Shown here piece after piece: positions 9,391 to 17,619 of a stretch of DNA of 64,000 nt. Under the pieces are notes generated by a model. The model was not told where the DNA came from. It saw nothing but the letters and a program-made list of their open reading frames with translations, and ran no database searches. Source of the DNA: Nonomuraea sediminis (GTDB lineage Bacteria > Actinomycetota > Actinomycetes > Streptosporangiales > Streptosporangiaceae); the NCBI RefSeq assembly GCF_018531495.1, contig NZ_JAHDTI010000004.1, forward strand, positions 1 to 64,000, read 5' to 3'. The position numbers were made by a program, and so were the translations under genes. Each line of letters starts with the position of its first letter. Within the stretch, counting starts at the first letter, position 1.

Positions 9391-9441
9391 GACGGGAACC
9401 CGGTGAAGGGCGTCGTGGATCTCGTGGAAGGATGTGGTCCC

Positions 9442-10290
9442 ATGACCGCTGCGAAGCTGGACGGCAAGGCCACCGCCGCCAAGATCAAGGCCGACCTCAC
9501 TGCCCGCGTCGCCGCGCTCAAGGCGCGCGGCATCACCCCGGGTCTGGGCACCGTGCTGGTCGGTGAGGACCCGGGCAGCCAGATCTACGTCGCGGGCAAG
9601 CACCGCGACTGCGCGGAGGTGGGCATCGCCTCGATCCGCGTCGACCTGCCGGAGACCGCCACCCAGGCCGAGGTCGAGGCCGCCCTCGACGAGCTCAACG
9701 CCTCACCCGACTGCACCGGCTACATCGTCCAGCTCCCGCTGCCCAAGCACCTGGACACGATGGCGCTGCTCGAGCGGATCGACCCGGCCAAGGACGCCGA
9801 CGGCCTCCACCCGACCAACCTGGGCCGCCTGGTCCACATGGTCGACGCGCCGCTGCCCTGCACCCCGCACGGCATCGTGCTGCTCCTGCAGGAGTACGGC
9901 GTGCCGATCAAGGGCGCCGACGTGGCCGTGGTCGGCCGCGGCATCACGGTCGGCCGCTCGCTCGGCCTGCTGCTGACCCGCCGGTCGGAGAACGCCACGG
10001 TCACCCTGTGCCACACCGGCACCCAGGACCTGGCCGACCACGTGCGCCGCGCCGACATCGTGGTCGCGGCGGCGGGCGTGCCGGGGCTGATCACCAAGGA
10101 CATGGTCAAGCCCGGCGCCGCGGTGCTCGACGTGGGCGTCTCCCGCGTCGACGGCAAGATCGCCGGTGACGTGGCCCTCGACGTGGCGGAGGTGGCCGGC
10201 TTCCTCACGCCGAACCCCGGCGGCGTCGGCCCGATGACCCGCGCCCTGCTGCTGGCCAACGTCGTCGAGGCGGCCGAGAAGCAGCTCTAG
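9442..10290 (+). CDS. folD: Bifunctional methylene-THF dehydrogenase / methenyl-THF cyclohydrolase
   Basis: Interconverts 5,10-methylene-THF and 10-formyl-THF using NADP, supplying the formyl donor used by PurN and PurH. The 282 residues contain the YVAGKHRDCAEVGI signature with the catalytic Tyr/Lys pair, YIVQLPLPKHLD, DADGLHPTNLGRL, the cofactor loop VVGRGITVGRSLG and the closing TPNPGGVGPMTRALLLAN. The ATG at 9442 has GGAAGG ten bases upstream. The gene is monocistronic: the next gene converges with a 4-bp overlap. Confidence 0.96.
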   Translation: MTAAKLDGKATAAKIKADLTARVAALKARGITPGLGTVLVGEDPGSQIYVAGKHRDCAEVGIASIRVDLPETATQAEVEAALDELNASPDCTGYIVQLPLPKHLDTMALLERIDPAKDADGLHPTNLGRLVHMVDAPLPCTPHGIVLLLQEYGVPIKGADVAVVGRGITVGRSLGLLLTRRSENATVTLCHTGTQDLADHVRRADIVVAAAGVPGLITKDMVKPGAAVLDVGVSRVDGKIAGDVALDVAEVAGFLTPNPGGVGPMTRALLLANVVEAAEKQL

Positions 10291-11120
10291 CCGCCGAACG
10301 GCAGCACCTTCCTGTACTGCACCAGCTCCCCGTACGGCTCCCGCATCCCCGCGGGCAGCGTGGCCAGCCACAGCACGTCCACGGCCGCCTCGTCCGGCGA
10401 GGCGGCGCCGGACATGTCGTCGAACCACGGCCGGGAGGCGTCGGTGTCGACCAGGCCGGGGCAGGCGGCGTTGACGAGGATGTCGCGCCGCTCCGCCTCC
10501 TCGGCGAGGTCGCGGGCGAACACCTTCGTGGCGGCCACCTGGCCGACCTTGGACGGCGGGTTGATCCAGGCGGGCCAGCCCTCCTCGGCGTCGCGCCCGG
10601 CCTCGACGGCCGCCGCGTAGGCGTCCATCACCGCGGTGATGTCGGCCGCGCTCGCCCGCGCCACGTCGAAGCGGTCGCGCAGGCGCGGATCGAGACTGGC
10701 CGCCGTGCCGAACGCGCTGGCCACCACCACGAAGCGGGCCCCGTCGTTGAGCACGGGGCCGAAGGCGTCGATCATCCGCTGCGTGCCGTGGTTGTTGGTG
10801 TCGACGAACGGGCGCACCTGGTCCGCGTTCGGCACGTCGCGCCCGATGCGGGCTGCCGCGTTGGAGATCACCACGTCCACGCCACCGTGCCGCTCCGCGA
10901 GCGTCCGCGCGCAGGCCTGGACGGCCTCCGTGTCGCGCACGTCCAGGATCTCGAGCCGGGGCGCGAGCCCCTCGTTCTCCAGCGAGCGGACCGCGGCCAG
11001 GCCGCGCTGCCGGTCACGCGCCGCCAGGTAGACGACGTGGTCGGGAAGCCGGCACAGGCCGCGGACCAGTGCCAGCCCGAGGCCCTGGTTCCCGCCGGTC
11101 ACGATGGCGATCTTGGTCAT
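10287..11120 (-). CDS. SDR-family oxidoreductase, catalytic Tyr position occupied by Asn
   Basis: A 277-residue Rossmann protein of the carbonyl-reductase-like SDR group: TGGNQGLGLAL binds NAD(P), then LDVRD, NAAARIG (NAG variant) and NAACPGLVDTD. Aligned with the usual EGWP-x3-Y-x3-K block, the sequence reads EGWPAWINPPSKVGQ. Lys is kept but the Tyr position is Asn. The Ser in VVVASAFG is present. Activity as a normal dehydrogenase is therefore doubtful. It is the second gene of an operon with the MBL hydrolase (16-bp gap), under the TetR operator. Confidence 0.85.
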   Translation of the reverse strand: MTKIAIVTGGNQGLGLALVRGLCRLPDHVVYLAARDRQRGLAAVRSLENEGLAPRLEILDVRDTEAVQACARTLAERHGGVDVVISNAAARIGRDVPNADQVRPFVDTNNHGTQRMIDAFGPVLNDGARFVVVASAFGTAASLDPRLRDRFDVARASAADITAVMDAYAAAVEAGRDAEEGWPAWINPPSKVGQVAATKVFARDLAEEAERRDILVNAACPGLVDTDASRPWFDDMSGAASPDEAAVDVLWLATLPAGMREPYGELVQYRKVLPFGG

Positions 11121-11136
11121 GCGGTGCCCTCCCCGC

Positions 11137-11952
11137 TCAGAGGTAACGCTGGAACGCCCAGGGGTCGTGCGCCGAGAACACCTCCACCTCGTCCCCGTGC
11201 TCGCGCAGCAGTTCGCGCAGGCGGGCCTGCTGGCCCATGTTCAGCGGCCGGTGGATCGTGGCGATCTCCTCGAGAGCGTCCCACAGCGGGATCTCCCATC
11301 GCTGCGCGGGGTCGATCTGGCCGTGGTAGTAGAAGGCGTCACCCGCGTGCAGCAGCCACTTCTCGCCGTCCTTGACGGCCACCGCGCAGTGGCCCTCGGT
11401 GTGCCCGGGCAGCGGGACGAGCAGGATGTCCGAGGGCAGCCCCTCCAGCTCGAGGGCGTCGAAGCCGAACCACGACAGGCCCCTGCGGGTCTCGTAGGTG
11501 ACCCAGTGCGGCCGGTGCGCCCAGTGGGCCGGCCGGTAGCGCAGCGTGTGCTCGGGGTGCGCGCTGGTGGCGGCCATCGCGGCCCGGTACTCGGCGTCGT
11601 GCAGGTGGACCTTGGCCTCGGGGAAGTCGGGCAGGCCGCCGGAGTGGTCGAGGTCCAGGTGGGTCAGCACGATGTGGCGCACGTCCTCCGTGGCGAAGCC
11701 GAGCCTGGCCAACTGCCGCACGGCGGTCTCGTCGGGGTCGAGCACGGCCGCGGTCCTGTCGAGGAAGGTCTGCCCGAGCGCCTCCGCGGGCCGCTCCACG
11801 TCCACGGTGCCGAATCCGGTCTCGACCAGCACGAGCCCGTCGGAGTCCGTCTCGACGAGCAGGCAGTGGTTGAGCGCTTGCGCCGGGAGGAGGCCGTCGT
11901 GCTCGGGGTCGATCTCGCGCATGGTGCCGAAGTTGAGGTGATGGACCTTCAT
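11137..11952 (-). CDS. MBL-fold metallohydrolase (quorum-quenching lactonase-like)
   Basis: A 271-residue metallo-beta-lactamase-fold hydrolase. The zinc site is complete: THLDLDHSGG (HxHxDH), the His in PLPGHTEGH, and Asp in HAGDAFYYHGQ. The overall pattern resembles N-acyl-homoserine lactonases, but substrate is not determined by sequence. No signal peptide. The ATG at 11952 has AAGGAG seven bases upstream. It is the first gene of the operon with the SDR gene and has a TetR-type operator in its promoter, so an inducible ester or lactone detoxification role is likely (inference). Confidence 0.88.
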   Translation of the reverse strand: MKVHHLNFGTMREIDPEHDGLLPAQALNHCLLVETDSDGLVLVETGFGTVDVERPAEALGQTFLDRTAAVLDPDETAVRQLARLGFATEDVRHIVLTHLDLDHSGGLPDFPEAKVHLHDAEYRAAMAATSAHPEHTLRYRPAHWAHRPHWVTYETRRGLSWFGFDALELEGLPSDILLVPLPGHTEGHCAVAVKDGEKWLLHAGDAFYYHGQIDPAQRWEIPLWDALEEIATIHRPLNMGQQARLRELLREHGDEVEVFSAHDPWAFQRYL

Positions 11953-11963
11953 GACAGCTCCTT

Positions 11964-11986
11964 AATAATGGACCGGTCTACATATT
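11964..11986 (-). promoter_or_regulatory. TetR-type operator in the MBL-SDR promoter
   Basis: A 23-bp element centred on GGACCGGTCTA, flanked by AATAAT and CATATT. It matches the element at 12547-12569 at 21 of 23 positions. It sits just upstream of the MBL ribosome site, overlapping a CATTAT-type -10 on the minus strand. Confidence 0.8.
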
Positions 11987-12003
11987 TTGAGGGCACGAAA
12001 AAG

Positions 12004-12540
12004 CTAGAGGAGGGTGGCGATCACCCGCCCCGCGCGCTCGAGCGGCTCCCTGCTGCGGTGGGTCCTGGCCAGCAGGATGGCCCCCTCGATGAGCGCGAGC
12101 ACGGTGGTGGCCAGGTCGTCGGAGCCGATGCGGTCGCGCAGGGCCCGCTCCCACGCGGTGTAGGCGGCCGAGCAGGCCTGCCGTACCGCGTCGTTGCTGC
12201 CTGAAACGTCCAGGGCGACCGTGGCGATCGGGCAGCCCTTCTGCCAGTCGGACTGCTCGAGCCGGTCGCCGAGCAGTCGCAGGGTCTGCTGCACCAGCTC
12301 GCGCGGGCTCCCGGTGTCCAGTTCCTTGATGGCGGTGGTGACGGCGTCGGCGGCGCGGGTGAGCGACTCCACGATCATCTCGTCCTTGCCGCCGCGGAAG
12401 TGGAAGTAGACCGAGCCGCGCGGCGCGCCACTGGCCGCGATGATCTGGTTGAGCCCCGCGGCGAAGTAGCCGCCCGACTCGATCAGATCCTGCGTCGCGT
12501 CGAGCAGCCGTGCCCGGGTCTCCTGCCCCTTCTGTCCCAT
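12004..12540 (-). CDS. TetR-family transcriptional regulator
   Basis: A 178-residue repressor-type protein. The N-terminal helix-turn-helix is clear: ETRARLLDATQDLIE, then LNQIIAASGAPRGSVYFHF and GGKDEMIVESL. The C-terminal ligand domain has KGCPIATVALD, found in the YxaF/LmrA-like subgroup. I chose ATG at 12540 over the longer frame because the promoter ends seven bases upstream of it, which implies a leaderless transcript. It lies just upstream of the MBL-SDR operon on the same strand, and both have the same operator, so it should repress itself and that operon. Confidence 0.92.
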   Translation of the reverse strand: MGQKGQETRARLLDATQDLIESGGYFAAGLNQIIAASGAPRGSVYFHFRGGKDEMIVESLTRAADAVTTAIKELDTGSPRELVQQTLRLLGDRLEQSDWQKGCPIATVALDVSGSNDAVRQACSAAYTAWERALRDRIGSDDLATTVLALIEGAILLARTHRSREPLERAGRVIATLL

Positions 12541-12546
12541 GGGATG

Positions 12547-12578
12547 AATAATAGACCGGTCTTCATATTCGCTGTCAA
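12547..12578 (-). promoter_or_regulatory. tetR promoter with autoregulatory operator
   Basis: On the minus strand, TTGACA (12573-12578) and TATTAT (12548-12553) are 19 bp apart. Between them lies AGACCGGTCT, the core of the 23-bp element at 12547-12569. The -10 ends seven bases before the ATG, so the message is probably leaderless and the repressor would bind between -35 and -10. Confidence 0.75.
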
Positions 12579-12609
12579 CTGCGGAAGGCGTGGCGGCGGC
12601 CACCCCGCG

Positions 12610-13482
12610 CTAGCGGCCCCGGTAGCGGTCGGTGGCCGCGCGGGTGGCGCGGATGGCGGCCTCGGCCGTGTCGTAGGTGCGCTGGGCCAGGCCGACGAAG
12701 ATGCAGTCCACGATCAGCAACTGGCTGATGCGGCTGGCCAGCGCGCCAGGGCGGAAGGCGGTCTCGCGGCCCGCGGAGACCAGCGTGTGGTGGGCTGATT
12801 CCGCCAGCGACGAGCGCGGGTTGTTGGTGATCGCCACCAGCAGCGCGCCCGCCTCCTTCGCGGTGCGGGCCGGTACCAGCACGTCGGGCGTCTCGCCGCT
12901 GGTGCTGATCGCCACCACCACGTCGCCGTCGCGCAGCAGGGCCGCGCTGGTCAGCGCCAGGTGCGCGTCGCTAAAGGGGTGGCTGGACAGCCCGATGCGC
13001 AGCAGCTTCTGCGACATGTCGGCGGCCACCAGGCCCGAGGCGGCCACGCCGTACACGTCGACCCTGCGGGCCTCGGCGATGGCGGAGACCACCTCGCCCA
13101 GCTGCTCGGGGTCGAGCTGGGCCGAGGTGTCGGCGAGCGCGTCCGACTCCGCGCGCGCCACCTTGGCGATCACGTCGGTGAGCGGATCGTCAGGTCCGAG
13201 GTCGCCGGGCACGAGCCGCTCCGGCTCCTTGGCCACCGCCGCCGCCAGCGCGAAGCGCATCTGCGAGTAGCCGCCGAAGCCGAGCGCCCTGGCCGTGCGC
13301 ACGATCGTCGCCTCGCTCGTCCCCGACACCGCGCTGAACTCGGTGATCGTGCTCCGCACGACCAGCCCGGGATCCTCCAGGATGATTCGAGCGATGGCCT
13401 GCGCTGCGGGCGTGAGCGACGGCAGTACGGCACGCACCGCGGCGACCGGGTTCGCGGGTTCCTGCGTCACCGGGTCAGCCAT
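12610..13482 (-). CDS. RpiR/MurR-family regulator (HTH + SIS)
   Basis: A 290-residue regulator. An N-terminal RpiR helix-turn-helix (TPAAQAIARIILEDPGLV, then SGTSEATIVRTARALGF) is followed by a SIS phosphosugar-binding domain (DVYGVAASGLVAADMSQKL, VVVAISTSGETPDVL, AITNNPRSSLAESA). SIS domains of MurR-type proteins sense MurNAc-6-phosphate or related sugars. Its start overlaps the end of nagZ by 16 bp, so it is cotranscribed with nagZ. With DigH-like and anmK genes opposite, it is probably the local regulator of wall-sugar recycling (inference). Confidence 0.92.
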   Translation of the reverse strand: MADPVTQEPANPVAAVRAVLPSLTPAAQAIARIILEDPGLVVRSTITEFSAVSGTSEATIVRTARALGFGGYSQMRFALAAAVAKEPERLVPGDLGPDDPLTDVIAKVARAESDALADTSAQLDPEQLGEVVSAIAEARRVDVYGVAASGLVAADMSQKLLRIGLSSHPFSDAHLALTSAALLRDGDVVVAISTSGETPDVLVPARTAKEAGALLVAITNNPRSSLAESAHHTLVSAGRETAFRPGALASRISQLLIVDCIFVGLAQRTYDTAEAAIRATRAATDRYRGR

Positions 13483-14891
13483 TCCGCCGCCGCCCGCGCG
13501 GCCACCTGCGAGATGCCGTGCGTGGCGATGTGGACCCCGCCCGCCGGCTCGTCCGGGATGCCGGTGTCGACCACGATCACGTCAGGGCGCGCGGTGACGG
13601 CCTGGGCCACCCGTTCGCGCACCCAGTCGTGCCGCGCCGCGTCGTGCACGACGAGCACTACGGGCCGCTCGTCGAAGGCCGGCAGCTCGTCGCCGGCCGC
13701 GAGCTGGACGCGCGCCGTGCCGGGCAGCGCCGCGGTGAGCGCGGCGGTGATGCCGGTCGGCGTCGACGGGTCGACCGCCCGGTTGAGGCGCGTGTTGACC
13801 TCGACCACCAGCGGCGCCCGCTCCAGCCGCCCCTCGCCGGTCACGGTCAGCGCCCGCCTGGCCGCCTCGAGCCCGACGCCGGGGTCGGCGAGCGCCTGCT
13901 CGCGCAGGTCGGCCTGCTTGCTGTACCACTCCGACAGGGACAGCACGCGCTCAGCGGCCTCGGCCAGGCGTTCCTCGGGCAGGGTGCCGGCGCGGACGGC
14001 GGCGACGACGGCCGCGCACACCTCGCGGACCAGCTGTTCGGTGGCATGGCCCATGCAGATCGCGTCGGCCCCGGCGGCCAGCGCGCGGACGGCGATCTCG
14101 CCGGGGGAGAACAGCGCGGCCACCGCCCGCATCTCGATCGCGTCCGTGACGAGCATCCCGTCGAAGCCGAGCTCTCCTCTGAGCAGTTCGGTCAGGACGG
14201 TACGGCTGAGGGTCGCGGGCACCTCGGGATCCAGCGCGGGCACCAGCAGGTGACCCGTCATGACAGCCCGCACCCCCGCCCTGATGGCGGCACGGAACGG
14301 CGGCAGGTCGCGCTGGAAGAGCACCTCGCGGGCGGCGTGCACGGTGGGCAGGTTCAGGTGCGAGTCGGTGACCGTGTCGCCGTGGCCGGGGAAGTGCTTG
14401 GCGCAGGCCGCGACGCCGGCGCCCTGCACGCCGTTGACGTAGGCGACCGTGTGCCGTGAGACCAGGTCGGCGGTCGGGCCGAAGGACCGCACCCCGATGA
14501 CCGGGTTGGCGGGGTTGGAGTTGACGTCGGCCGAGGGCGCGTAGTTGAGCGTGATGTCCGCCTTGGCGAGCATCCGGCCGATCTGGCGGCCGACGCGCTC
14601 GGTCAGCACCACGTCGTCGACCACGCCCAGCGCCCGGTTGCCGGGGAAGGAACTGCCCGCGGTGACCTCGAGCCTGGTGACCGCGCCGCCCTCCTCGTCG
14701 ATCGCGACGACCACACCGGGGTTCTCGGCGCGCAGCCGGTCGACGACCTGGCGGCTCGGATCGTTGCGCGCGAACAGGATCGTGCCGCCCAGCCCCTCGC
14801 CCAGCAGCCTGCGCAGCCAGTCGGGAACGGACGTCTCCTCGTAGCCGGGCTGGAGCACTGTGAGAGCGAGTCGGTACAGGTCATCAGGCAT
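13467..14891 (-). CDS. nagZ: GH3 beta-N-acetylhexosaminidase, two-domain
   Basis: Cleaves GlcNAc from GlcNAc-MurNAc disaccharides during wall turnover. The 474 residues show DEEGGAVTRL, the Asp-His dyad loop KHFPGHGDTVTDSH (near residue 163) and the nucleophile in LVTDAIEMRAV (near residue 247). After about residue 330 a C-terminal alpha/beta domain follows, as in Bacillus NagZ. No signal peptide is apparent, so it is likely cytoplasmic. The ATG at 14891 has AAGGAAA upstream; the longer frame to 14981 is unlikely because it crosses the divergent promoter. Confidence 0.93.
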   Translation of the reverse strand: MPDDLYRLALTVLQPGYEETSVPDWLRRLLGEGLGGTILFARNDPSRQVVDRLRAENPGVVVAIDEEGGAVTRLEVTAGSSFPGNRALGVVDDVVLTERVGRQIGRMLAKADITLNYAPSADVNSNPANPVIGVRSFGPTADLVSRHTVAYVNGVQGAGVAACAKHFPGHGDTVTDSHLNLPTVHAAREVLFQRDLPPFRAAIRAGVRAVMTGHLLVPALDPEVPATLSRTVLTELLRGELGFDGMLVTDAIEMRAVAALFSPGEIAVRALAAGADAICMGHATEQLVREVCAAVVAAVRAGTLPEERLAEAAERVLSLSEWYSKQADLREQALADPGVGLEAARRALTVTGEGRLERAPLVVEVNTRLNRAVDPSTPTGITAALTAALPGTARVQLAAGDELPAFDERPVVLVVHDAARHDWVRERVAQAVTARPDVIVVDTGIPDEPAGGVHIATHGISQVAARAAAEWLTR

Positions 14892-14907
14892 GCGGCATTT
14901 TCCTTCA

Positions 14908-14940
14908 CATTTATTGATCTGAAGGTAATTTTCTGTCATC
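14908..14940. promoter_or_regulatory. Divergent promoter region between nagZ and the DigH-like gene
   Basis: An AT-rich island (TTTATTGATCTGAAGG, then TAATTTTCTGTCA) stands out in an otherwise GC-rich gap. GAAGGTAATTTTC (14921-14933) has matching outer arms (GAA/TTC), and TGA/TCA extend the symmetry. It is a plausible RpiR site and dual promoter, but the symmetry is imperfect. Confidence 0.4.
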
Positions 14941-14981
14941 GTCGCCCTCGACACAACCGCTTCCCGGGAGGCACCCCCCAC

Positions 14982-16508
14982 ATGCCCAGCAGAAGGACAG
15001 TCCTGAAGGGTCTCGCCCTCGCCGTCGCCGCCTCCGCAGTGCCGTTACCCGCGTTCGCCGACACCGGCTACATCCCGCCGCTGCGCCAGATGCGCGGCAT
15101 GTGGATCGCGTCCGTGGTCAACATCAACTGGCCGTCCAAGACCGGTCTGAGCGTCGAGGAGCAGAAGGCCGAGTACCTCGGCTGGCTCGACTTAGCCGTC
15201 CAGCGCAAGCTCAACTCGGTGTTCGTCCAGATCAGGCCGACCGCCGACGCGTTCTGGCCCTCGCCGTTCGAGCCGTGGTCGCAGTGGCTGACCGGCACCC
15301 AGGGCCAGGACCCCGGCTACGACCCGCTGGCCTTCCTCGTCGAGGAGACGCACAAGCGCGGCCTGGCCTTCCACGCCTGGTTCAACCCCTACCGAGTCTC
15401 CATGCAGCCGGACCCGGCCAAGCTGCACCCCTCGCACCCTGGGCGCCAGCACCCCGACTGGATCCTGCCGTTCGGCGGGAAGCTGTACTACAACCCCGGC
15501 ATGCCGGAGGTGCGCAAGTTCTGCCAGGACGCGATGCTCGACGCGATCACCCGCTACGACATCGACGGCCTCCACTTCGACGACTACTTCTACCCGACCA
15601 ACACCGCCGCCTTCGACGACAGCGCCGCCTACGCCAAGTACGGCGCCGGCTTCCCCGACCTGGCCTCCTGGCGCCGCAACAACGTCGACCTGATGGTCTC
15701 GGAGATGCAGCAGCGCGTACGGCAGGCCAAGCCCGAGATCTCGTGGGGCATCAGCCCGTCCGGGATCTGGCGCAACAAGGCCAGCGACCCGCTGGGCTCC
15801 GACACCGCCGGCGGCCAGTCCTACGACAACCTGCACGCCGACACCCGCGGCTGGGTCAAGAAGGGCTGGCTGGACTACATCGCGCCGCAGATCTACTGGT
15901 ACATCGGCCAGCCGCCGGCCGACTACAGCAAACTCATCCCCTGGTGGTCGGACGTGGCCGACGGCACCGGCACGCTGCTGTGGATCGGCCAGGCCGCCTA
16001 CAAGGCGGGCGACCCCGCCCAGACCGCCCCGCAGTGGCAGGATCCCGCCGAGCTGTCCAAGCACCTCACGCTCAACCGCGACCACCCGCAGGTCAGCGGC
16101 GACATCTGGTTCAGCGCGGGCGACGTGCGCGCCGACAGGATCGGCTCGATCACCACCGCGATCAAGGACCACTACCAGCACCCGGCGCTGGCGCCCGTGC
16201 TGCCCAGGCTCGCCGGCGGGGAGCCGCCGCGCCGGCCGGTGGTGGCCTACGCGCTGTGCCGCGCCGACGGGGTGGAGGTCAGGATGGTGGCCACGGGACG
16301 CGACGAGCCGTTCCAGTTCGCGATCTTCCGCTCCTCGGATGAGAACGTGTCATTCGACGACGCCCGCAACCTGGTCGCGGTCGTTCCCGGTGGCCGCCAG
16401 GCCCGCTGGACCGACGCGGACGGCAAGCGGGGCGACCGCTACTACGCGGTCGCGGTGGACAGGGTGGGCCGCACCAGCAGGCCCTCCCACGGATTCAGGG
16501 TGGTGTGA
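14982..16508 (+). CDS. Exported GH10-like (DUF187/GHL10) glycosidase, DigH-like
   Basis: A 508-residue exported protein. The N-terminus MPSRRTVLKGLALAVAASA, ending near AFADTG, looks like a twin-arginine signal. The catalytic barrel of the YngK/DigH family follows: QMRGMWIASVVNINWPSK, FVQIRPTADAFWPS, LAFHAWFNPYRV, DGLHFDDYFYP with the acidic residues, and APQIYWYIG. The last ~100 residues resemble a fibronectin-III-like domain. Family members such as E. coli DigH cut glycan strands lacking stem peptides. It is followed four bases later by anmK, which supports peptidoglycan turnover. Confidence 0.88.
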   Translation: MPSRRTVLKGLALAVAASAVPLPAFADTGYIPPLRQMRGMWIASVVNINWPSKTGLSVEEQKAEYLGWLDLAVQRKLNSVFVQIRPTADAFWPSPFEPWSQWLTGTQGQDPGYDPLAFLVEETHKRGLAFHAWFNPYRVSMQPDPAKLHPSHPGRQHPDWILPFGGKLYYNPGMPEVRKFCQDAMLDAITRYDIDGLHFDDYFYPTNTAAFDDSAAYAKYGAGFPDLASWRRNNVDLMVSEMQQRVRQAKPEISWGISPSGIWRNKASDPLGSDTAGGQSYDNLHADTRGWVKKGWLDYIAPQIYWYIGQPPADYSKLIPWWSDVADGTGTLLWIGQAAYKAGDPAQTAPQWQDPAELSKHLTLNRDHPQVSGDIWFSAGDVRADRIGSITTAIKDHYQHPALAPVLPRLAGGEPPRRPVVAYALCRADGVEVRMVATGRDEPFQFAIFRSSDENVSFDDARNLVAVVPGGRQARWTDADGKRGDRYYAVAVDRVGRTSRPSHGFRVV

Positions 16509-16512
16509 GCAG

Positions 16513-17619
16513 GTGCGGGTCCTCGGGCTGATCTCGGGCACGTCCCACGACGGCATCGACAGCGCGGTCGTGGACTGGTCGCTCGACCGGGACGGCCTGC
16601 TCACCGGCGTCATCACGCACGTCGGTGAGCGGCCCTACCCGCCGGAACTGAGGACCCGCATCAAGGACGCCCTGCCCCCGGCGAAGGTCGACATGGCCGA
16701 GGTGTGCGCGCTTGACACGCTCATCGGCCAGGCCTTCGCCGACGTGGCGGCATCCGTGCGGGCCGACCTGGTGTGCTCGCACGGACAGACGCTCTACCAC
16801 TGGGTCGAGGGCGGGGTCGTGCGCGGCACCCTCCAGCTCGGCCAGCCCGCCTGGATCGCCGAGCGCACCGGGCTGCCCGTCGTCTCCGATCTGCGGGCCA
16901 GGGACGTGGCCGCCGGCGGGCAGGGTGCCCCGCTCGTGTCCTACCTGGACCTGCTGCTGCTCGCCGGGGTCGAGGGCCGCTCGGGGGCTCTCAACCTCGG
17001 CGGCATCGCCAACCTCACCGTGCGGGAGCCGGCCATCGCCTACGACACCGGTCCCGCGTGCGCGCTCATCGACGCGGCGGCTCCGCCGTACGACAGGGAC
17101 GGGAAGCTGGGGGCGGCGGGGAAGGTCGACGAGGAGCTGCTGCGCGAGCTGCTCCAGGAGCCGTACTACGCGCTCGAGCCGCCCAAGACCACCGGCAAGG
17201 AGCTGTTCACCCCCAGCTACGTCACATCGGGCCTGCCGCAGGCCGACCTCGTGGCCACGCTGACCGCGCTCACGGCGGAGACCGTGGCCGCCGAGGTGCG
17301 CAGGCACCGGCTCGACACGCTGGTCGTCTCCGGCGGCGGGGTGCGCAACCCGACGCTGATGCGGATGCTGCGCGAGCGCGTCACCGCGAAGGTGGTGCCG
17401 AGCGACGAGCTGGGCGTGCCGTCGGACGCCAAGGAGGCGATCGCGTTCTCGCTGTTCGGCTGGCTGACCGCGCACGGGCTGCCCGCCACGGTGCCCAGCT
17501 GTACGGGCGCGTCGGGGGCGCGCGTGCTCGGCACGATCACCCCCGGCGCGAGGCCGCTGGAACTGTCACCGTCACTGACGGAAGTACTTGCGGCCCGCTT
17601 TGAGCTCAGGACCCAGTAG
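16513..17619 (+). CDS. anmK: Anhydro-N-acetylmuramic acid kinase
   Basis: Converts 1,6-anhydro-MurNAc to MurNAc-6-phosphate with ATP, in the cytoplasm. The 368 residues show LISGTSHDGIDSAVVDW at the N-terminus, CSHGQTLYHW, GQGAPLVSYLD, LNLGGIANLTV and VVSGGGVRNPTLM, in the family order. GTG at 16513 follows the previous stop by four bases with only a weak ribosome site, suggesting coupling. The 3' end overlaps the convergent CE4 gene by 48 bp, an unusually long antisense overlap. Confidence 0.93.
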   Translation: MRVLGLISGTSHDGIDSAVVDWSLDRDGLLTGVITHVGERPYPPELRTRIKDALPPAKVDMAEVCALDTLIGQAFADVAASVRADLVCSHGQTLYHWVEGGVVRGTLQLGQPAWIAERTGLPVVSDLRARDVAAGGQGAPLVSYLDLLLLAGVEGRSGALNLGGIANLTVREPAIAYDTGPACALIDAAAPPYDRDGKLGAAGKVDEELLRELLQEPYYALEPPKTTGKELFTPSYVTSGLPQADLVATLTALTAETVAAEVRRHRLDTLVVSGGGVRNPTLMRMLRERVTAKVVPSDELGVPSDAKEAIAFSLFGWLTAHGLPATVPSCTGASGARVLGTITPGARPLELSPSLTEVLAARFELRTQ

